Part shown: piece after piece, positions 21,601 to 29,887 of the stretch | Layout of the letters: every line of letters begins with the position of its first letter | Position numbering within the stretch: the first letter of the stretch is position 1 | Notes under the pieces: generated by a model | What the model was told of the DNA's origin: nothing | Database searches by the model: none | The model's input: only the letters and a program-made list of their open reading frames with translations | Assembly: GCA_911728455.2 (NCBI GenBank) | Contig: OU452223.1 | Coordinates: 18,037,802-18,101,801, forward strand | Reading direction: 5' to 3' | Length of the DNA stretch: 64,000 nucleotides | DNA from: Marthasterias glacialis | Lineage: Eukaryota; Echinodermata; Asteroidea; Forcipulatida; Asteriidae | Program-made: the position numbers and the translations under genes

Positions 21601-23763
21601 TACAATTGAAAAGGAATAGTTCAAATTTAAAAAAAACGAAAACTGCCTATTAATAATAATAATAATAATACCAAAGCTGATCAGAACTCCTTTCATATAA
21701 ATCCTAAGATTAGAATGGTTGACTCTACTAGGAGAAGCCCCTCATGCACATTAACACTGTTATTATAACACTGCACCACTGACAATACGAGTGCTAACCT
21801 TTGACCTTCCTTTCTCCATGGTAACCGACAGCTGAGCATGCTAATGCATTTGCAAGAGGCATCAGGTTACTCCAGCCCGCGCAGTTGCGCGAGCCCAACC
21901 ATATAAACCTTGTAGGTAGGTTTTCACCGATATGACTGTGCATGCTATGTGCAAAATCGTGTTCTGTGTAGTAATATTTAATGTGATGCACGAAGCTTTC
22001 ACTATTTAGAGTAATGCGTTTGATGTGTGTGTAAAGCTAGTTTGGTGCTGTGGGTAACACTTCTGTTTCCAGACCTGGACAGCTATCCTCAATAGAGGGC
22101 AGTGCAGCATCTATGTATTGCTATGTGATGCTGTGATAACAAATGCTTGTTTTCACTGTTTACTTTACTCAACTTGCATTCATTATGGATTCATGTATAG
22201 ATAGCTATTATGCAACCGTTTTGGTTAGGTTGAGTTCTGCACAAAACTCTGGGAATGGGAGACTTTTGACACGCTGGTGGCAGCAGACACAATGGGCCTT
22301 TTTGACAGTTCTGAGCGTGGGCGCACATGCTCAGTAGTTCTGAGCATGCATACTACTGGTAAGAACTGTGAAAAAGGACCATTCAAAAGTCTCCCATTAT
22401 AATGAAATTTGTGACTAACTAGACTGTGGCAAAGCAACTTTGTAATGTTGATTTTATTATTAGAAGTCAGGGAATGAGATTTAGTAGGTCATGCAGCTTG
22501 ATACAAGTCTTAACACATACCATCTTAGCCTTTTGTGTCAGGTTTCCTAAGATCACTGTACATAATGTAATGATGTTTTGATGTTATATCTTTGGTACCT
22601 GTCTATTAAGCATGAACCCCTATATATCAGATTCTGAAGTCTGGTTAGATTCCATATTTTTTTTATTGAACTTGATGATTTGATTGTGGATGGTAGTGTA
22701 TAATCTTATGTGTCCATGATGACCGATTGACGCAGGGTAAAAACACTCTAATGAAAGGCTTCGATTATAGTTGATGTCACCATAGTCTAAGGGCTTTAAC
22801 AGGAAAGGATGCCCCCCTCCCTCCCTCCCTCCCCTACCTCTCCAAACCAATACTGTGGCTGTATGGTTTTATGTAAATACTAAACACTTGAATCTTTCAC
22901 TGGGCATGACTTGTGTAGTGTGTTACTGTTCTATAAATTCAATCAGGAATGTTGTTAATAGATACTTTTTCATTTAGTGTATTGTGATGTCCAAGCTATG
23001 AATGCATGCTCAAAAAAAATGTATAAAAAATAAATTGTGCTTTTGTAAGCCAAGCAATTTATATTCGCATGCTTAAAATACGACTCTTATAAATAAACTG
23101 TTCACTCTCGTAAACAATACTGCTGTAGATAAATGTAAAAAATGTTGGGTTTTTTTTTCATCTCTTGCACTTTTTCTTGTTGCCAAATGGAACTGCAAAT
23201 ATTGGAATACTTGCCTTATTTATTGATATCTTGTGGCTTAACAAATAAAAAAAATAAAAAATGAATAATTAAATAAACATAGGCTGGTCCCTTTGTGGCA
23301 CTGATTATCAAAAGTGTGATACTGCTATAATGCTCGGGGAATCAGACCAAGATGGCTGCAACATGGTCATGGTTCATAGCTCTTGCAATGTTGTATCAGA
23401 AAGCTTGCATTTGCTATGTAAAATTGTGTGCGCTGTTGTCCAAAAATAAGTGTGTGACTTTTGCAAAAGAAATGATTTGATCAATGTTTACACAAGCATA
23501 TATAATTAATGGAGGCAGCCCTTTTTTCACAAAAATTGCTTATTATTGTCTTGAAAGTTGGGTATGCAGTTGCTCTCAAAATGTCCGTTGGTTTTAATTT
23601 TGTGGATCTTTCTATGTTTGTGTTTTAGTTCAACATGTTGATGAGGCTACAAGAAGCGGCTAACTTGTCCGGTGCCCAGAGCTGTGACAGTGACACCAAC
23701 AGTATGGATAGTGTCGGAATGTCATCTGAAGATATTCACAAAACAGTTGAGATATCAGTATGA
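9453..23763 (+). CDS. NAV2: Neuron navigator (NAV2/NAV3-like), C-terminal 776 residues, 14 exons
   Basis: Neuron navigators are cytoskeleton-associated proteins that guide axon growth and cell migration; their C-terminus is an AAA-type ATPase module. Fourteen exons (9453-9681, 11360-11505, 13787-13932, 14405-14555, 15727-15907, 16380-16480, 16712-16813, 17419-17587, 18282-18453, 18681-18791, 19406-19579, 20410-20725, 21165-21362, 23629-23763) sum to 2331 nt, exactly 776 codons plus TGA, and every junction phase agrees. In order they give a coiled coil (residues 1-35), a Ser/Lys-rich linker (75-175), a second coiled coil (176-250), and the NTPase with GPSGTGKT (446-453) and VIILDN (510-515). 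The tail contains SDAEGDPL and NMLMRLQEAAN, hallmarks of vertebrate NAV2/NAV3. Vertebrate proteins are about 1900-2500 residues, so the N-terminal part (calponin-homology domain in NAV2/3) lies upstream of the window. Invertebrates usually have one NAV gene, so paralogue numbering is arbitrary; the symbol marks the family. Confidence 0.95.
9682..11359 (+). other. NAV intron, no gene seen
   Basis: 1678 bp between exons a and b. It holds a C-run (about 9898-9909) and an A-run (about 9944-9957), with no recognisable exon or RNA gene. Confidence 0.6.
11360..11505 (+). CDS. NAV2: NAV exon b: Ser-rich linker ending in a Lys cluster
   Basis: Acceptor ctatccgcag and donor TGG|gtaggt; phase 1 in, phase 0 out. 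It encodes RRISRQLS-like Ser-rich sequence (RISRQLSTDSMSSLASM) and ends KKNGKKKKHW, matching the Ser-rich then poly-Lys linker that follows the first coiled coil in vertebrate NAV proteins. Reading through the donor meets a stop within 11 codons, which supports the splice site. Confidence 0.92.
13073..13328. mobile_element. MITE with CCTTTCACAC termini
   Basis: Starts ggttcctttcacactgg and ends cagtggtgtgaaagggac, inverted terminal repeats of about 15 bp. The interior is rich in CCCAGG/CCTGGG words. The same termini bound a larger element at 52370-52769. It lies in the NAV intron between exons b and c (11506-13786), which otherwise shows no gene. Confidence 0.75.
13787..13932 (+). CDS. NAV2: NAV exon c: LRSSFRAAFSRKK linker
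   Basis: Acceptor gattag and donor GC|gtaagt; phase 0 in, phase 2 out. LRSSFRAAFSRKK parallels the LRSSFKQAFGKKK block of vertebrate NAV2/3. An acidic TDTEDLES stretch and an Asn/Gln/Ser-rich tail follow. Compared with vertebrates, a short VNSRGSE-type segment between the Lys cluster and LRSSF is absent; it may be a microexon I could not see. Confidence 0.92.
14131..14171. repeat. Poly-T tract
   Basis: About 40 bases of T interrupted by a few C, within the intron between exons c and d. No other feature seen in that intron. Confidence 0.9.
14405..14555 (+). CDS. NAV2: NAV exon d: second coiled coil
   Basis: Acceptor cttccctcag and donor AAG|gtatga; phase 2 in (GC|A, Ala), phase 0 out. The sequence LKRKLREKETKLTDIKLEAL followed by HQLDQMKESMNKMK is a long amphipathic helix closely matching the vertebrate NAV coiled coil that precedes the ATPase region. 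Confidence 0.95.
14877..15070 (-). mobile_element. MITE family A, copy 1
   Basis: Inverted termini ggcccaat...gctgctt and aagcagctctttgaaattgggcc, with an asymmetric interior containing gcaggataccagtcag and ggtaaccttaatctggtaagca. Six copies occur in this window. Strand is set relative to copy 2. Confidence 0.85.
15128..15240. repeat. Dispersed repeat B, copy 1 (GGTTCT/AGAACC)
   Basis: Contains the nested inverted words ggttctgaaaagaacc and ggttcttgtgagaacc, then accacaattcatagagaaag and gcatggtgtctccgcaaa. A related copy lies at 17640-17765. Both are in NAV introns. Confidence 0.6.
15727..15907 (+). CDS. NAV2: NAV exon e: end of coiled coil and Ser-rich segment
   Basis: Acceptor tcctccag and donor CTTG|gtgagt; phase 0 in, phase 1 out. 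It begins SEMNTLKQENERLQRQM, continuing the coiled coil, then a Ser-rich stretch with RLSRDSLERHRLS that offers several basophilic kinase-type sites (inference). Confidence 0.93.
16021..16105. repeat. Dispersed repeat C, short copy (GGCCACAAA words)
   Basis: Runs of tggccacaaatggc and agtggccaaaaatggccac resemble, in reverse orientation, the longer copy at 51505-51755. Located in the NAV intron between exons e and f. Confidence 0.5.
16380..16480 (+). CDS. NAV2: NAV exon f: DILLDD and beta-rich start of the conserved C-terminal region
   Basis: Acceptor ttgttttag, donor GAG|gtaatg; phase 1 in (G|AT, Asp), phase 0 out. It encodes DILLDDNSGM and a hydrophobic strand RIIVTVAVNSLP, the start of the well-conserved domain N-terminal to the ATPase core. 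Confidence 0.92.
16712..16813 (+). CDS. NAV2: NAV exon g: FIGTIGISSKTNWDTLD
   Basis: Acceptor gatttcaacag, donor AAG|gtaagt; 102 nt, phase 0 on both sides, so it is a symmetric exon that could be skipped without a frameshift. It carries the conserved IGTIGISSKTNWDTLDSVVKRIFK block. Confidence 0.94.
17419..17587 (+). CDS. NAV2: NAV exon h: EYVLRIDPVTNLGLS block
   Basis: Acceptor ttttgcag, donor AAAG|gtaagt; phase 0 in, phase 1 out. It contains YVLRIDPVTNLGLSAESV and GYLVGDNTSIQIHVK, both typical of navigator proteins just before the P-loop exon. Confidence 0.95.
17640..17765. repeat. Dispersed repeat B, copy 2, with a hairpin and GAAAC core
   Basis: Includes cctgaagacaatcagagc followed by atactgatcgaaac, forming an ATCAG/CTGAT stem, then ggttcttttcagaacc and accacaactcataagagag. 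Shares its 3' half with 15128-15240. It lies 50 bp into the intron after NAV exon h. Confidence 0.6.
17915..17992 (+). pseudogene. Decayed duplicate of the exon i splice acceptor
   Basis: cttttgaaacggttgcccct and the following tcacacc...ccctaggtgtacagcag repeat, with changes, the 80 bases that precede and enter true exon i (18215-18292). Used as an exon it would read GVQQ and then reach TAG inside the adjacent MITE, so it is non-functional as coding sequence. Confidence 0.7.
17993..18184 (+). mobile_element. MITE family A, copy 2, between duplicated splice acceptors
   Basis: Starts gggcctaatttcatagagct and ends in a decayed atgacattgggc; interior has gcttaccaggataaggttacc. It begins exactly 11 bases into the duplicate of exon i and ends about 100 bases before the real exon. 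Confidence 0.8.
18282..18453 (+). CDS. NAV2: NAV exon i: Walker A exon of the AAA-type ATPase
   Basis: Acceptor attctttacag, donor AG|gtaaga; phase 1 in, phase 2 out. It encodes FETLIPKPILQRYISLL and then IILCGPSGTGKTFLA, a complete P-loop with the catalytic Lys and Thr. A degenerate copy of the acceptor and first 11 exon bases lies upstream at 17915-17992 (see findings). Confidence 0.96.
18681..18791 (+). CDS. NAV2: NAV exon j: ATPase core between Walker A and B
   Basis: Acceptor gttatttcag, donor AA|gtaaga; phase 2 on both sides. It encodes STIATFNVDHKSSKELKQYL, matching the NAV segment between the nucleotide-binding motifs. Confidence 0.94.
19406..19579 (+). CDS. NAV2: NAV exon k: Walker B and sensor-1 region
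   Basis: Acceptor cctttccag, donor AG|gttagt; phase 2 on both sides. It encodes VIILDNLHHVGSLGDIF (Walker B) and FIIGTMNQAT, the sensor-1 position with its Asn, then LQLHHNFR. These are near-identical to vertebrate NAV proteins. The donor gttagt is weaker than consensus. Confidence 0.96.
19669..19963 (+). mobile_element. hAT-like element, family D, truncated copy
   Basis: Begins ggggctcgaaatttactctg and matches the reverse complement of 37942-38314 for most of its length (actggacaagtc, gataaatctt, aaacagtttgtatgttaaac), but lacks the far end. Located in the NAV intron between exons k and l. Confidence 0.75.
20023..20290. repeat. Dispersed repeat with CGGGGCAAGCCCC core
   Basis: Contains accggggcaagccccttctc, gataagtgttctgggtgttt and ttttacgtcccatccgaaag. 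I recognise these words from an abundant deuterostome-invertebrate repeat, by memory only. It is preceded by an A/T-rich (AAT)-type tract. Open frames within it are not coding. Confidence 0.5.
20410..20725 (+). CDS. NAV2: NAV exon l: WVLCANHMEPVKGFLGRFLRR block
   Basis: Acceptor gcaatccag, donor CAG|gttaga; phase 2 in (AG|A, Arg), phase 0 out. The longest NAV exon here, containing VKGFLGRFLRRKL, DWIPKVWQHLN, SSSDVTIGPRLFLSCP and FTDLWNYSIVPYLLEAVREG. This is the most conserved stretch of the family. Confidence 0.97.
21165..21362 (+). CDS. NAV2: NAV exon m: WEDPAEWV and RPEDVGFDGY block
   Basis: Acceptor ttttacag, donor TTG|gtaagt; 198 nt and symmetric (phase 0/0). It encodes LYGRKATWEDPAEWV, then WPSLLRLRPEDVGFDGYTM and SDAEGDPL, the navigator C-terminal signature. 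Both ends match vertebrate exon junctions. Confidence 0.96.
21463..21556. repeat. Tandem duplication of about 41 bp, period 52
   Basis: gattcttacttttacctttt and the following accatttcgtaggtactttac occur twice, at about 21465 and 21516. It starts 100 bp into the intron after NAV exon m. Confidence 0.85.
22255..22397. mobile_element. Inverted-repeat element ATGGGAGACTTTTGA
   Basis: Left end atgggagacttttga and right end tcaaaagtctcccat are inverted copies flanking about 110 bases that also fold internally (agttctgagc... words). A non-autonomous DNA element is the simplest reading. It lies in the 2.3 kb intron before the last NAV exon, where I saw no gene. Confidence 0.65.
23629..23763 (+). CDS. 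NAV2: NAV terminal coding exon with stop TGA
   Basis: Acceptor tatgtttgtgttttag. It begins FNMLMRLQEAANLSG, the expected navigator ending, then a Ser/Asp-rich tail, and stops at 23761-23763 (TGA). The last 20 codons are repeated just downstream in another frame. Confidence 0.95.
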   Translation, partial: FNMLMRLQEAANLSGAQSCDSDTNSMDSVGMSSEDIHKTVEISV

Positions 23764-23795
23764 ATATTCAATGAGCTCATATGAATATTCATGGA

Positions 23796-23921
23796 ATGGA
23801 TGACATCGGAGTATATTCTGAAGATTTCCACAAGACAGTGGATGTAATCAATTCGATGGCTGAAGTAACAATATCAGTGTTCAACGAGACAACCTGCCAA
23901 GATGAACATTCAGCAAGATAG
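23796..23921 (+). repeat. Shifted-frame duplicate of the NAV C-terminal coding end
   Basis: Read from ATG at 23796 this gives MDDIGVYSEDFHKTVD, clearly related to the true C-terminus MDSVGMSSEDIHKTVE at 23704-23751. It stays open to a TAG at 23919-23921. Relative to the real NAV frame it is displaced, so it is not simple readthrough. Fainter matches continue near 23900-23935. Probably a local tandem duplication left in the 3' UTR. Confidence 0.75.
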
Positions 23922-26900
23922 TTGGGATATAAGCTTGCATATTCAACATGCATACTGACTATTCAAACACAATCAGCTTATTGGAATACTTTAAAGATAT
24001 TTGAAAAGCTGCAAAAAAAATGAAGAAACAAAAGATTACAGATATTCATTTCCCATAATGAATATAGAAGTATTGACCAAAGAAAATCATAACCTATCAG
24101 CTTGGAATAATCATTGGATATGAAAATTATTTCTGATTTTTCTCCAGAAGCGTCATGAAGATGAATATTCCCGAAATAAAATACCCGCCGAAAATACCCA
24201 AATGTGGCCAAAGAAGAGGGATATTAAGCCAAGAAAGGTATCCCTTATATAACAGGAATGTCTTTTTGGGAAATGTGAAAGTTGTGCTTGCATATTCATG
24301 ACATTTCAATGCCTAGTTAAGACTTCCTACCAATCAGGAGTTATGAAGTATGAATATTTGTGAGAGATATAACACAGTAACGAATAACAATGAATATTTA
24401 TGAGATGCAAATGTACCTTTTTGACATAAGCCTTATAACTTCCAGAGAGGTACAAATGTCCTTCTTAACGATGGAAATGTTTGTTTCCTCTTTTTAATAA
24501 CGCTTTTAGTGCCAAGTGAACAATTTCATGTGAAGATTCTGTAAATTTCAATGTCTTCTTGCATATTCAATCCTTATCAATGCATAATTCATGAGGTCCT
24601 TATGTATTATTCATATGATGACTGCAAAGTCTGCTCTAATTTTGTGTCTGCCTATCCTTGGTTTGAAAACAAAAGAAGATAAACCTGTGTCATTTTTGTT
24701 GTAAATTTATTGTATTGTAACCACAACTTGTTGTTATCAAGATACTGGTCAATAATGTGTTTGAAGTACATGTAGATTCGGTTCAAACATTTTCCCCACT
24801 TGTTTCTTCTTTTTCACTTTTTTCTTTCTTTTCGTTTACCATATCCTCATTGTGTGATGATTTTATGAACTAAATTTCTTGTGAAATTGTTTGGAGGATT
24901 TTTAAAGAACAAAAGAAATGCTAACAATCCAAAACTAAACTCTTTTAAAAAGAAACATCTTCTAAGATTCAAAAAGGTATACCTTTACCCTCTTATAAAT
25001 GATAACGTGCAAATTATAAAAATATTTTAAAAAAACTGTGCTTGATATTTTTTACATTTCAAAGCTTTTATTTCTCTGTAAATGTGTACATAATTGTACA
25101 TTATATAAATAGCGGTTGTAGATAATTTGTAGATAATTTTCAAACTGACATAAAGTCTTACTTCTCTTGCCAGATTGCAGAGCAGGATTCCAAGTTTTGT
25201 TCACAAAAAAACAAAACTTCAAAATCCCTTCTTTAAACAAGTTATCACACTTTTCTAAACATTTCATTTGAGAGCTCCGGTGAGTAGTGTCTCTCTTACA
25301 TGCTGCTTGGCATTGCTTGTGGTGCAAACCACCCAGGGACAGTCAGAGTTCTGGAGCAAAAGTATTTGTGTTTTTTATTTGATTGATTCCTGTCCGTTTG
25401 TGGAAGGTTGTCCTTCAAATCTCAACTCCCAAACAAGAATCTTTTCAAATCTATCAAATCAAACAGCAAGTTGTAGATCAAGTGATTTTCAGGGGCACTG
25501 ATAAAAGTTAGCTGTGTGGTTTACTTCTTTCAAAACATTCTAGTGTTTTTGATTTTGATGTGTGAGGCAAATAAGACCTCATGAATTATAATGAACTTTA
25601 TTTATATTTTTTTCTCACTATCTTTAGAAATGCACAAGACAACTCCATGTATTTCTTATCTAAAAATGGCTTGCTTGGTGGTAATGATTCACAAATAATA
25701 TAGCAAAAGCAAACGTGCTGAATTTTTCTTTGAGTTATAATGTTTAGTGCCTGTAAACACTTAAGTATTTTGTACATTGATTGAAGTTGTTAAGTGGAGG
25801 TGTAAGCGGAAAAAAAACGCAGGTTTTCAAAACTGAGTGTAGTGCCACTGAAAGCCAATCGTCATTTGAAAGATTATTTTCATGTACATTTTCCTTTACT
25901 TAACTGTATGACGTGCAATGTAGTTAATAAGTTGAATTGGTATGATATTTTCATTCTTTTCAAATATATTCAGGAGAAATTGAAGCAAAATAAGAAAAGA
26001 AGAAAGATCAAACTGCAAAGTACAGATCTTTGAAATGGATGTGAGATAATTGATGTAATCTTAAGAAAATACATCTCACAATCAAAAGGCTTCTCACAAA
26101 AATGTCACCAAACAGAGAGAACGCCATAAAGAGCAGGCTTTCAACTTTTCAGCTGATTTCCTCGTTTTGAGTACAAAGTCTTGCTGTGTCTGGCACTTCC
26201 ATTTGTTAGTCATTAATTTTGTTTTCTTCTTTTGACCGACTGCAAATGCATGCTTGAAAAGTGTTATCAGATAATTTTCAAAATGTTCACCACTCTCTGA
26301 ATATTACACAGGCTATAAAGGAATGCATGTCTGTTTATGGTAGCTTGCTTGTTGTACATTCAATTGTCATTGCCTAAAGAAAACAGTGCTGTTCATTTGT
26401 TCATCTGGTTTTAGCAAATGTAATTATTTTAATCCTAGAACTTTATAAAAAAAAAGCTTTTTTTATATGGCTCTTTATAATCTGCTGTATTAAGAAAAAA
26501 ACAATTCTGGGCATTCTTTGTTGATTATTTATGCCATTGATTTTTGTGTTAGCACTTGATGTTTGCAGATACATTTGGCATGTTTTTGACAGTAATTAAT
26601 GTGTTGTACAAAATGTTTAATTAAAACATAGAAATGTTGTTTACATGAATAAGAAGTTTTTTTTCTTTCTTGTGTAAACAACTTTTATTGACTTTTAGTG
26701 GTCAAAGAATTCCACCGCTTGCTTAATACAGAAACTCATTTGAAGTGTAAGTTGAATTTGCATTGTGGACTTTATTTCTGATTTGTTACATTGTACAGAA
26801 AACATTTTATGTTGCATTTCTGCTGTACTTAAAATAAAATTTTACTTAAAATTCGGGTTCTATAGTGTGGAAGATAAAAGTGTATTTTATAATGATGTTT

Positions 26901-27442
26901 TCAGCTTCTTCTTTTTAAATTTTGTTGGCATCTGTATTCACGATGAGTGATTTGAAGTATTTTGTTAGCATGATTGTGACTGTTGAATATTCATCTTTAT
27001 GTTAATAGATATTCATAAGTTAATGATTATTCATGATTTGTCAGAATGCTGCTTATAAGACCGTCAGTTGAAGTGTTAAATAGAGGTTTTCTTTTAAGAA
27101 ATTGGTTCAGTTTTGAAAATCACATGGATAAATTTACTCAAACAAGATGAAATGGGCAAACTCGAAAAGCAAACCAATGTAAATTTTGTACAATTGTATA
27201 ATAGTAAGCAGATTGGTAAATATATAAATAATTTTAATCAATTTGTAACCAAATATTAACAACTTTTAATTCTTATATCGTGAACCTAGTCTGGGAAATA
27301 GTAATTGCTTGGTTTCTCCATGGCCGACTTATCCTGAAGAAATTAAGACTAAAACTTGGATGTTTCCTCAGCCATCATTTTGTAATAGTTAACTTATTTC
27401 CTTTCTGAGGCATGGCCAAAGTTCACTCTAGAAGTTGTACCT

Positions 27443-27591
27443 GGGGCAATTTCCAAACCTCGGCTTAGGTTCAGGCTCCAGTGCCGGGCTCCGTTTGATT
27501 TTGAAACCCAATACAAAATGCTCACTGCTGTAAAATTGATAAAAGAGCCCTAGCCAAAGCCTGAGCCCAAATCTAGGTTTGGAAAAGGCCT
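27443..27591. mobile_element. Inverted-repeat element TTTCCAAACCT
   Basis: tttccaaacctcggcttagg near the left end and aatctaggtttggaaa near the right end are imperfect inverted copies of about 27 bp. It lies in the proposed NAV 3' UTR just before the polyadenylation signal. Confidence 0.5.
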
Positions 27592-27739
27592 CTTGAATGG
27601 TTTGTACCGGGGATTTTTCCCCTTTTTATTGTTTCAGTACATGTTATTTATGCCTCCTCGTCAGATGTCTATTTTAAGAGTTGTCCTATGAGAATATATT
27701 GTTTTGACACTTGTGGAATAGAAAAACCTGAAAAGACAA

Positions 27740-27745
27740 AATAAA
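27740..27745 (+). terminator. Candidate NAV polyadenylation signal AATAAA
   Basis: AATAAA followed 20-50 bases later by a GT-rich run (agtgttctgt...gtttgttttgtgtcg), the usual layout of a cleavage and polyadenylation site. Several other AATAAA hexamers occur upstream, so alternative ends are likely. Confidence 0.45.
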
Positions 27746-28382
27746 ACTGATATTTTTACCAGTGTTCTGTAACAATGCTGTTTGTTTTGTGTCGTAACAT
27801 TTTCTGCTGTGTTTTGAAAAGTTTAACATCCTTTTTTTTTTAGAATGGGTACTGTGCATTTACTGTAGGATGAGTGAGAGTGGTAAGGAGTTAGAGGTGT
27901 AGGTAATTTGGAGGGGGAAAAAAAAAGATATTTCACCCTTTTTTCAAAAAATAAGTTATATTTCTTTTAACTTCTGTGGTTGTAAGGAATCAATACTAAA
28001 TTTCATATATGTATTTATTTTTTTTTGAAAGCGACTTTCAAAATAAAATCAATAATCAATTCAGGTAATATTTCAAAATGTTCACATCCTTTGTAGAACA
28101 ATTAAAATATACTTTTTAACATTGACAAAACCTTCGCGATATGAGCTCTTTCCAGGCACATTTTTCTCTATTAAAGAAAATGGGACTGTTTCTGTCTTAA
28201 TCGTTATTGGCATCGACAAAAAAATGAATGCATAATTTAAAAGCTGGATTCAAAATTGGGTATTAGTCTCTTTGCGATGTACTAATTGCAACTACAGCCG
28301 TTAGAGGGCGCTGTTCTGTATACACCAGTAGCCTACCTCGTGTGATCGAATGTAAAGGCCCACAGGGTGTATAACATCGTTA

Positions 28383-28760
28383 AAGGGTCTGTATATGTTT
28401 GGTAATGACTCTGAAAAATTATGGCAATAATAACTTACTTGGTAAGAAGTACAGCAGCTTTGGATAGTATAAATGCATTTTGAGAAACGTTTCCCTTCGA
28501 AGTACTGCAGTTATTTCCCCAAAAATTTGAATCTGAGAAGCGTTATGGCCGTAACGCTTCTCAGAATGTGTATTCCAATGACGGATACTTAAGCGTGAAC
28601 ACAACCGCTCCAGATTTTTGGCGACATCTCAAAAACGCTGCCACCTTTTGAAATGAAACTTACACAGGTTAGTTTTATGGTAAAGTCTGTATATAACTAC
28701 AATTATATAGCATTAAGGCAAATTTGTACGGCTCCAAAACCCAAAGGTATACTTTGGAAG
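28383..28760. repeat. Dispersed repeat with central palindrome
   Basis: Words ggtaatgactctgaaaaatt, cttacttggtaagaag and gagaaacgtttcccttcgaa match, from memory, a repeat common in echinoderm genomes. Its centre (28533-28564) is an inverted repeat, ctgagaagcgtta/taacgcttctcag with a 6-base loop. A fragment of a similar 3' end may lie near 57590-57720. Confidence 0.55.
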
Positions 28761-29835
28761 GGGAGGGGGTTGAAGTGGAATGAGCGTGTTGCGGATGGTG
28801 CCATTTTTAAACAGCGCCCTCTTTTAAAAAAAACGCCGTTATTCTCAATCGGGAAATATCTGAACTTGGACACGTTTGTATGAAAAGGCGCTCGATACCA
28901 TTAAGATGAAATGACGATCATCGAACTTTCGCCTTTTCGATTTCCCCAATTTTTTTTCGGCAAAAAGCAGCCTATTTCACTCGCATGCATTCGTATCAAA
29001 ACAATTGTGACTCATCTGTTGAAACCGTCATTAAATTTCTATTTCAGGAATTTCTTTCAATTAGCTATGCAAAATCGGCACTTCATGATTTAGCAGAGAG
29101 GGCGCGAGTATTTCTGCAAAGTTGCTGCGCGTCTGAATGGCGCTTCGAGTGGCTTGTTAATTTCCTATGCTCATTAATAATCGCATGACCCAAAAGTACA
29201 ATTGAAATTGAATGACTGCTTTGAGAAGCCTCAAAATTAACGCGAAATAATAGCTTAACGCAACGTTTGAATTCGGGCCGCTTATTTGCCGAAAAGAGGG
29301 CGGGGGAACCTATCACACAACAAGTATTGTTTGGAAGAAAAAGGGGGGAAAGTAAAAACATACCTTTATTGTTTTTGACAAGATTTGTGCAGACCCAGTT
29401 TTGGTTAACGATTTTGCTAACAAATCAACAATTTGGCGGGCGGATTTTTTGTTTTTCAATCGAAAATGGAGATACCATAATTTTATGCATGGAGGGTCCA
29501 CCTCCATTATAGATGGCGCGATTCTCGGGACAGTGGTAGGGCAGGTCTCTCTTGGTTAGTCCCATCATGTTCCCAAGTTTCTCTCCCCCCGTATCCACCA
29601 ATGTTTTCACTGTGAATGAGTCATTATTATTTCACTTAGTACACGAAAGGTCCCCTGTGCCGTTGTTCATATACACGTCGATAATAACCAACGCATCAAT
29701 TCACACGAGTGAGTGAAATAGGTTCCTTGCGAAAAAAGTTCCGTTATCATACGATCCGGTAGACAAGAGAAAGACTGACGTCAACCTGTCAGATCAGACG
29801 AATGTGAAATCATTGTCCAACACGATTTTTACTGC

Positions 29836-29853
29836 CCCCCCCCCCAAAAAAAA

Positions 29854-29885
<32 letters not shown>

Positions 29886-29887
29886 TA
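29836..29887. repeat. Microsatellite: C-run, A-run, then (AAT)n
   Basis: A run of C and A is followed by about eight AAT units. No coding or RNA feature overlaps it. Confidence 0.9.

Larger units (their letters stand above)
23764..27745 (+). other. Probable NAV 3' UTR
   Basis: No ORF here looks coding. The stretch is AT-rich and continues from the NAV stop codon to the best polyadenylation candidate. Its first 850 bases carry an unusual number of ATATTCAT/ATGAATAT motifs; another cluster sits at 26980-27040. A poorly conserved inverted-repeat element lies at 27443-27591. The exact 3' end is inferred, and earlier AATAAA sites (for example 26833-26838) could be used instead. Confidence 0.55.
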
